From Actinomycetes bacterium (GTDB lineage Bacteria; Actinomycetota; Actinomycetes; Mycobacteriales; Mycobacteriaceae), in the NCBI GenBank assembly GCA_023417985.1, contig JAEZDV010000250.1, positions 1 through 5,044 of the forward strand: DNA of 5,044 nt, in the 5' to 3' direction. Of this stretch, positions 1 to 5,044 are shown piece after piece (within the stretch, counting starts at the first letter, position 1; each line of letters starts with the position of its first letter). The translations under genes were made by a program, and so were the position numbers. Under the pieces are notes generated by a model, which ran no database searches, was not told the DNA's origin, and worked only from the letters and a program-made list of their open reading frames with translations.

Positions 1-126
1 CTCGAGTGCATTCCGGTCGATATCCGACGGGATCTCCACGGCGACGGTCTGTGCGGCGTGGTCGAAGCCACCCGGCCGGCTCAGCACTTCGCGCATACCC
101 GGCGTGAGCGGAACCTCGCCGATTCC
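1..126 (-). other. Start of an epimerization (or other condensation-superfamily) domain, cut by window edge
   Basis: Residues about 1640-1681, the last in the window. The stretch GEVPLTPGMREVLSRPGGFD followed by HAAQTVAVEIPSDIDRNALE has the layout of the N-terminus of an epimerization domain as seen in actinobacterial NRPSs (PLTP, then a helix, then a Gly-Gly turn and a strand ending in the D-x-x-ALE helix start). An epimerization domain would convert the T2-bound residue to a mixture of L and D forms for a D-selective condensation domain downstream. The preceding GGDSI carrier supports this reading. The deciding HHxxxDG region and later E motifs are outside the window, so an ordinary condensation domain remains possible. 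Confidence 0.7.
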
Positions 127-3100
127 ACCGCCCGGCAACTCGTCGAGCGACGCGGGCCCGGTGCTCTCTTCCCACGTGGCCACTTCGGCGAGGCCCGCAA
201 CCGAACGACGGCCGAACACGTCTCGCGGCGTGAAGTGCACACCTCGGGCCTTTGCCCGCGACACCAATTGGATCGAGACGATGCTGTCCCCACCGAGCGC
301 GAAGAAATCGTCGGTCGCGCCGATCTTGTCGACATCCAGAACTTCGGCGAACACATCCGCGATGACCTGTTCGATCCTGGACCCAGGCGCCCGGAACGCT
401 GTCGCCTCGAACACCGGATCCGGCAACGCCCTACGATCCAACTTGCCATTAGCATTGAGAGGCAACCCCTCGAGCACCACAAAAGCCGACGGCACCATAT
501 ACGCCGGCACACTCCGACCCAGCGCGAATGCAACCTCCCCGGTATCGAGATCGATACCCGGCCGAGGAACCAGATACGCAACCACACGGGTACCCACACG
601 CTCACTCTCACGAGCAACCACAGCCACGTCACGAATGTCGTCCATCCGCCGCAGCGCCGACTCGATCTCACCGAGTTCGATCCGGAAACCACGAACCTTG
701 ACCTGGAAGTCGGTACGACCCAAATACTCGAGCTCACCGTCACTCGTCCACGCCACCAGATCACCCGTGCGGTACAACCTCTCACCATCACCCCACGGCG
801 ACGCCACAAACCGCTCCGCCGTCAGATCAGGCCGCGCGAAATACCCACGGGCAAGCTGCGCACCCGCAAGATACAACTCACCCGGAACACCGATCGGCAC
901 CGGCTGCAAGCGCGCATCGAGCACATACAACCGGGTGTTCCATTGCGGTGATCCGATGGGCACGGATACGGCATCGTGCACGTCGGCGGTGTGCTCGGTG
1001 ACCGAGACCGCGGCCTCGGTCGGACCGTAAAGATTGTCCAACCGGGCATGATTGGCTCCGAGGAACCGCTGCGCTGTAGACGCAGGCAACGCCTCACCGA
1101 TAGCGAGCACCCGGCGCAAAGACGACGGCAGAACACCGTCCCTGTCCGTCATCAACGCGGTAAGCATCGACGGCACCACATGCAGAGTCGTCACACCCTC
1201 CGACGCGACAAGCCCGTTGAGATACGCCGGGTCACGATGACCGTCCGGCCCCGCAACAACGACACGGCCACCGGAGACAAGCGCCGACCAGAACTCCCAC
1301 ACCGACAGATCGAACGTCGCAGCAGTCTTGAGCAACAGCGCATCATCCGGACCGAGACCGTATTCATCCCGCATCCACAGCATCTGGTTGACAATCGCCG
1401 CATGAGAGACCGCCACACCCTTCGGCCGCCCCGTCGAACCCGACGTGAAAATCACATACGCCGTGTTCTCCGGCCGCAACGGCGCCACCCGATCGACATC
1501 CGTGACCGGCGAATCCGAATACCCGTCGAGGTCCGCAGTGTCGAGCCTAACGACGACGATCCCGGAACCCACGCCCTCGGGAACATCGAAACCGTCACGC
1601 GCAGTGGTCAACACCACCGTCGGCGCTGCAACCGACAGAATGTAGCCCGTACGCTCGGCGGGCTGATCCGGATCCACCGGCACATACGCACCACCGGCCT
1701 TGGCCACCGCATACATCCCCACCAGCAGCTCGACCGACCGCCGCACAGCCAGCGCCACAGTCGATTCCGGACCGACCCCCACAGAGATCAAATGACGGGC
1801 AAGACGGTTCACCCGAGCATCGAACTCCTGATACGACAGCGACAAGCCCTCGAAAACGATCGCGGTCGCCGCCGGCTCCCGACGCACCTGAGTGTCGAAC
1901 AAATCCACCAACGTCACCGGCGCACCGAGCGGACGGCTCGTGCGGTTCCACTCCTCCAGAACCAGGTTCCGCTCCTCGACCCCGAGAATATCGAGCTCTC
2001 CCACCGGAAGCTCCGGCTCGGCGACGATCTGCTCGAGCACTCGCACGAACCGCTCCGCGATCCCCGCCACCGTCGACCTGTCGAACAGATCCGTCGCGAA
2101 CGTCAACACGCTACCGATCCCCGCCGCAGACCCGTCCTCGTGGTAACGGTCCGCGGCGACCAGATGCAGGTCGAACTGCGAGGTCTGCACTTGCGCATCC
2201 AACCCCGACACCGTCAGACCCGGCAGTTCCAGGCTCGTCGTCGCCAAGTTCTGGAACGACAACCCCACCTGGAACAGCGGATGCCGTGCGGTGGACCGTT
2301 CAGGGTTGAGTACCTCGACGAGACGCTCGAACGGAACGTCGGCATGCGCGAACGCCTGGAGATCCCGCTCGCGTGTCTGCTCCAGCAGAGCATCGAACGA
2401 ACCGCTCACATCCACGTGGGAACGCAGAACCAAAGTGTTGACGAACATGCCGATCAGATCGTCGAGCTCGCGACGTCCCCTACCCGCAATCGGCGTGCCG
2501 ACCGTGATGTCCTCGGTGCCCGACAAACGCGCGAGCAACACGGCGAAAGCCGCATGCACCGCCATGAACAACGTCGAGTTCCGCGCTCGTGCGAACTCAA
2601 CCAGCTTACGATGCAAATCAGCGTCGATGTCGAACTCGACCCTGTCGCCGGCAAAGGACTGTTCCGCCGGCCGTGGCCGGTCGGTCGGAAGGTCCAGCTG
2701 ATCGGGAAGGCCGTCCAAAGACTGTTTCCAGAACGCGATCTGCTTGGCTGCCAACGACTCCGGGTCCGACTCGTCGCCGAGTACTTCACGCTGCCACAAC
2801 GAGTAATCCGCGTATTGCACCGGAAGCGGTTCCCAGCCGGGCTCGTATCCGCCGGAACGCGCCACATAGGCCGCAACCAGGTCACGGGTCAGTGGTCCCA
2901 TCGAAGAACCGTCGGCAGAGATGTGATGGACGACGAACGCGACGATGATCTCGTCGTCCCCCACCGCGTACAGGCGAATTCGGAGCGGCACCTCGGCGGT
3001 GACGTCGAAACTCGTATTCGCCAACTCACGAACGAGGCCGGGCAACTGATCCCAGTCCGTCCGGACGGGCTCCAGATCGGGCGCTACCGATGAGACCGGC

Positions 3101-5043
3101 AACACGATCTGAACGGCACCGTCGTCCGACTGCGGGTAGGAGGTGCGCAGCATTTCGTGTCGTTCGAGCACATCGCGGATGGCTGCCTGCAGTGCAGCGA
3201 GATCCAGTCGTCCGCTGAGTCTCAACGCGATCGGCAGGTTGTATGCCACGGAGTCGGGATCGAACCGGTTGAGGAACCACATCCGCTGCTGCGCCAACGA
3301 CAACGGAACCCGGTCCGGACGCGGCCCAGCGACGAGAGGCACCGTTCCCCCCGAGCCTGCATGTTGCCCGACGTGTGCGGCCAACGCCTCGACGGTCGGT
3401 GCATCGAACAGGGCTCGCACCGGCACCCGAGTGTCGAGCGCCGAGCCCAGCCGTGCGACCACTTGCGTGGCGTTCAGCGAGTTGCCACCCATTGCAAAGA
3501 AATCGTCGTCGAGCCCGACCCGCTCGACGCCCAGCACGCCGGCGAACGTCGACGCCACAATCTCTTCCACCGGGGTCCGTGGCGCCCGGAACTCCCGAGT
3601 CTCGAACACCGGCGCAGGCAACGCCTTTCGATCCAACTTCCCGGAAGTGTTGAGCGGGAACTGGTCGAGGACCACCACAGCGCCCGGCACCATGTACGAC
3701 GGCAACAACCCCGACACGAAGGCGATCAACTCGTCGCGGTCCACCGTGCCCCCCGGAACAGGAACCACGTACCCCGCGAGTTGATCCCCGATGCCCGACG
3801 ACGACACGACCACCGCAGCCTGGCTGACCGACCCGTGCGCCAGCAAGGCACTCTCGATCTCACCCAACTCGATGCGCTGACCCCGGAACTTCACCTGGAA
3901 GTCGGTTCGCCCGATGTACTCGAGTTCACCGTCGCCGTTCCACCGGACCAGATCACCCGTGCGATACATCCGATCCCCGGCCGGCCCGAACGGATTCGCC
4001 ACGAAACGATCCGACGTCAGATCCGGCCGGCGCACGTACCCACGCGCCAACTGCACGCCGGCAAGGTACAACTCACCCGGCACCCCGGCCGGCACCGGAC
4101 GCAGGCGGCCGTCCAGCACGTACACCTGCACGTTCCATTCCGGCTCACCGATCGGCACAACATCGACCGATCCCTCCGACGGCGCCTGCCAGAACGTAGC
4201 CGACACCGCAGCTTCCGTCGGCCCGTACAAATTGTCGATCCCCGCCGCACTGATACGGCGCACCCCGTCGACCGTCTCCGGCGGCAGCGCTTCACCGATG
4301 ACGAAGATCTCCCGCAACGTGCTGCACGATTCTGCAGCAGCGTGCGCCGCGAACACGGTCAGCATCGACGGCACGAAATCGGTGATCGTCACCTTCTCCC
4401 GCGAAATGACCTCCGACAGATATATCGGATCGCGGTGTCCGTCCGGAGTCGCGAGTACCAACTTCGCACCCACACTCAGCGGCATGAAGAACCCCCACAA
4501 CGACACGTCGAACGTCGTGGCGGTCTTCTGGAAATACACATCCTCCGACGTCATCGCGAACTCGTGCAGCATCCAGTCGATCTGGTTGACGATCGCGCGG
4601 TGCGTCACGGCCACGCCCTTGGGCTTGCCCGTCGAACCGGACGTGAAGATGGCGTAGGCCGTGTTGTCCGGGCGGAGCGCGTCCCGCCGCTCCTCGTCAC
4701 CGATCCGCTCGGCAGAGACCCCCGCCAGATCCAGCCGATCGATCTCCATCGTCTCGACATCTACCCCGGACGCCACCTCGAACCCATCGCGGGCCGTCGT
4801 CACCACACACACCGGACCAGCAATATCGAGCACATGCCGGATGCGATCAGCCGGATGATCCGGATCGATCGGCACATACGCACCGCCCGCCCGCACGATC
4901 GCATACATCCCCACCAGCAGATCCAACGACCGGCGCACCGCCAGCCCCACCGTCGTCTCCGGACCCACACCCCGCGAGATCAGATACCGCGCAAGCCGAT
5001 TGACCCGCGCATCGAACTGCGCATATGTCAACGACTCGTCTTC
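1..5043 (-). CDS. Non-ribosomal peptide synthetase, internal fragment (A-T-C-A-T-E order), open at both ends
   Basis: A single minus-strand frame runs through all 1681 codons from 5043 to 1 with no stop, so both the start codon and the stop codon lie outside the window (base 5044 belongs to the next codon upstream). Translation gives a modular NRPS: a nearly complete adenylation domain, a carrier domain, a condensation domain, a second adenylation domain, a second carrier domain and the beginning of an epimerization-like domain. Such enzymes act in the cytoplasm, tethering amino acids as thioesters on phosphopantetheine arms and joining them in domain order. Every catalytic motif that falls in the window is intact, with no frameshift or internal stop, so this is not a pseudogene. 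The peptide product (siderophore, lipopeptide or other) cannot be told from this fragment, and no gene symbol is justified. Codon use is uniform, with G/C-ending codons throughout, and gives no sign of a recent insertion. Confidence 0.97.
180..402 (-). other. Peptidyl carrier domain T2 (Ser1587), epimerization-type motif
   Basis: Residues about 1548-1622, immediately after A2. The motif ATDDFFALGGDSIVSIQLVSRA places the phosphopantetheine serine at residue 1587 (codon 283-285). Its GGDSI core, in contrast to GGNSL in T1, is the variant known from carriers that pass their cargo to an epimerization domain. This agrees with the domain that begins next. The domain ends with the typical DVFGRRSVAGLAEVA helix (about 1608-1622). 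A linker of about 20 residues, acidic and rich in Gly, leads into the following domain. Confidence 0.95.
424..1926 (-). other. Adenylation domain A2 (complete)
   Basis: Residues about 1040-1541. It activates the second amino acid and loads it on T2. Motifs in order: LFDTQVRREPAATA (N-terminal start), LSYQEFDARVNRLARHL (A1 region), LLVGMYAVAKAGGAYVPVDP (A2, about 1106-1125), FTSGSTGRPKGVAV (A3, about 1199-1212), FDLSVWEFWSAL (A4, 1244-1255), NLYGPTEAAVS (A5, 1337-1347), GELYLAGAQLARGY (A6, about 1388-1401), YRTGDL (A7, about 1424-1429), GRTDFQVKVRGFRIELGEIE (A8, 1442-1461) and LNANGKLDRRALP (A10). The A10 lysine is Lys1534 (codon 442-444). Specificity residues by motif alignment are D1245, L1246, W1249, H1288, L1313, I1315, L1338, V1346, S1347 and K1534. 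From A5 to A8 it resembles A1 at roughly 70% identity by eye. The code partly resembles serine-type codes (DxWH..LV.K) but differs at the 301 and 331 positions, so the substrate remains unassigned. Confidence 0.95.
1708..1728. repeat. Exact 21-base match to 4900-4920 (A2-motif codons of domain A2)
   Basis: This is the second copy of the identical 21-base block, 3192 bases from its partner and in the same codon register. It encodes the same LLVGMYA segment. Identity at silent positions as well as in the protein suggests either fairly recent duplication, gene conversion between modules, or strong shared codon bias. Confidence 0.85.
1984..3315 (-). other. Condensation domain, probably LCL type
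   Basis: Residues about 577-1020. It catalyses peptide bond formation between the T1-bound donor and the amino acid on T2. Motifs in order: SLAQQRMWFLNRFDPDSVAYN (C1, starting at 582; 21 residues in all), RHEMLRTSYP (C2, about 628-637), HHISADG (C3, residues 706-712; the expected catalytic second His is His707, codon 2923-2925), YADYSLWQRE (C4, about 744-753), ITVGTPIAGR plus the downstream GMFVNTLVLR (C5, about 846-874), DVPFERLVEVLNPERS (C6, starting at 902) and ARHPLFQVGLSFQNL (C7, about 919-933). The full length of about 440 residues is normal and nothing essential is missing. Because the upstream T1 is not followed by an epimerization domain, the donor should be an L residue or glycine, which together with the C1/C2 wording favours the LCL class; the class call is an inference. 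Confidence 0.93.
3370..3585 (-). other. Peptidyl carrier domain T1 (Ser522)
   Basis: Residues about 487-558, directly after A1. The motif DDDFFAMGGNSLNATQ places the phosphopantetheine attachment serine at residue 522 (codon 3478-3480). The holo domain would carry the amino acid loaded by A1 and present it to the condensation domain that follows. The GGNSL form of the motif is of the kind found in carriers that feed a condensation domain directly, which fits the domain order here; no epimerization domain stands between T1 and C. The domain closes with the usual helix LFDAPTVEALAAHV (about 545-558), followed by a linker rich in Gly and Pro of roughly 18 residues before the condensation domain. 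Confidence 0.95.
3601..5043 (-). other. Adenylation domain A1 (N-terminus cut by window edge)
   Basis: Residues 1-481. This domain uses ATP to activate an amino acid as aminoacyl-AMP and loads it on the following carrier domain. It starts just before the LTYAQFDARVNRLARYL segment, so only the extreme N-terminal part is missing. Core motifs in order: LLVGMYAIVRAGGAYVPIDP (A2, residues 42-61), FTSGSTGKPKGVAV (A3 phosphate loop, about 133-146), FDVSLWGFFMPL (A4, 178-189), NLYGPTEAAVS (A5, 271-281), GELYLAGVQLARGY (A6, about 323-336), YRTGDL (A7, about 360-365), GRTDFQVKFRGQRIELGEIE (A8) and LNTSGKLDRKALP (A10). The A10 lysine expected to contact substrate and ATP is Lys469 (codon 3637-3639). Specificity residues by alignment to the GrsA positions are D179, V180, W183, D222, F247, I249, L272, V280, S281 and K469. 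Gly184 replaces the Glu that usually follows the A4 Trp. I cannot name the substrate. Confidence 0.95.
4900..4920. repeat. Exact 21-base match to 1708-1728 (A2-motif codons of domain A1)
   Basis: This block, which encodes LLVGMYA on the minus strand, is identical base for base with 1708-1728 in the second adenylation domain. It lies within a longer stretch of clear DNA similarity (about 4861-5030 against 1669-1838). It is a paralogous module repeat inside one gene, not a mobile or regulatory repeat. Confidence 0.85.
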
Positions 5044-5044
5044 G

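Noticed and set aside
1..6. CTCGAG hexamer at the very start of the window
   Set aside because: It is a XhoI recognition sequence and may be a cloning boundary, but the NRPS frame reads straight through it as Leu-Glu (minus strand) and such a hexamer is common in GC-rich DNA. No conclusion can be drawn.
58..1030. Plus-strand open frames of about 300 codons (58-951 and 104-1030)
   Set aside because: Both lie opposite the A2-T2-E coding sequence and have low-complexity Arg/Thr/Pro-rich translations. They are shadows of the real gene.
976..3093. A 705-codon open frame on the plus strand
   Set aside because: It is exactly antisense to the NRPS frame in the same codon register. Its translation is dominated by Arg, His, Pro and Gln with no domain, as expected when a GC-rich gene is read backwards. 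The minus-strand frame carries all NRPS motifs over the same stretch.
81..4498. Shorter minus-strand open frames (for example 81-809, 1595-1951, 2454-2885, 4017-4295)
   Set aside because: They are out of phase with the NRPS frame and give Arg/Cys/Ser-rich sequence without motifs; the in-phase frame explains the same bases completely.
3143..4858. Plus-strand open frames opposite the A1-T1 region (3143-3784, 3914-4657, 4661-4858)
   Set aside because: They are Ser/Arg/Thr-rich products with no recognisable domain, in a different codon phase and fully covered by the conserved A1 and T1 motifs on the minus strand.
1669..5030. Repeated blocks as a possible insertion sequence or recombination site
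   Set aside because: The repeats are in the same orientation and codon register, diverge gradually and encode equivalent adenylation-domain motifs. There are no inverted ends, target duplications or transposase, so they are paralogous modules.

Overview
The whole window lies inside one very large minus-strand gene. Read from position 5043 down to position 1, a single reading frame of 1681 codons has no stop. It has neither its real start nor its real end here. The protein is a non-ribosomal peptide synthetase (NRPS), a multidomain assembly-line enzyme that builds a peptide without the ribosome. There is no intergenic space, RNA gene, mobile element, CRISPR array, promoter or terminator. Residue numbers used below count from the first complete codon (5041-5043 = residue 1).

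The DNA is GC-rich (by eye a little over 60%) with strong preference for G/C in third codon positions. The domain wording (for example the HHISADGSS condensation motif, the LGGDSI carrier motif and the PLTP start of the last domain) looks like NRPSs of high-GC actinobacteria, most likely the Rhodococcus/Nocardia/Gordonia group. The genus is an inference, not something the sequence proves.

Layout in the direction of translation (high to low coordinates): adenylation domain A1, missing its extreme N-terminus (about 5043-3601); carrier domain T1 with Ser522 (about 3585-3370); condensation domain C (about 3315-1984) with an intact HHxxxDG active site; adenylation domain A2 (about 1926-424); carrier domain T2 with Ser1587 (about 402-180); and the first ~40 residues of a further condensation-superfamily domain, most likely an epimerization domain (about 126-1). 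The order is therefore (C)-A-T / C-A-T-E..., where the opening C is presumed to lie beyond the right edge.

In operation, A1 activates one amino acid and loads it on T1. The C domain joins the T1-bound peptide or amino acid to the residue that A2 loads on T2. The last domain would then convert that second residue to the D form before the next module takes over. All core motifs visible are intact, so the enzyme looks functional. The two adenylation domains have closely related, unusual specificity codes (D-V-W-D-F-I-L-V-S-K and D-L-W-H-L-I-L-V-S-K by motif alignment) that I cannot assign to a substrate with confidence. The A-T units repeat at a spacing of 1065-1066 residues (about 3.2 kb), which suggests they arose by duplication or recombination. 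I see no evidence for a novel type of system; the interest lies in the unassigned product.
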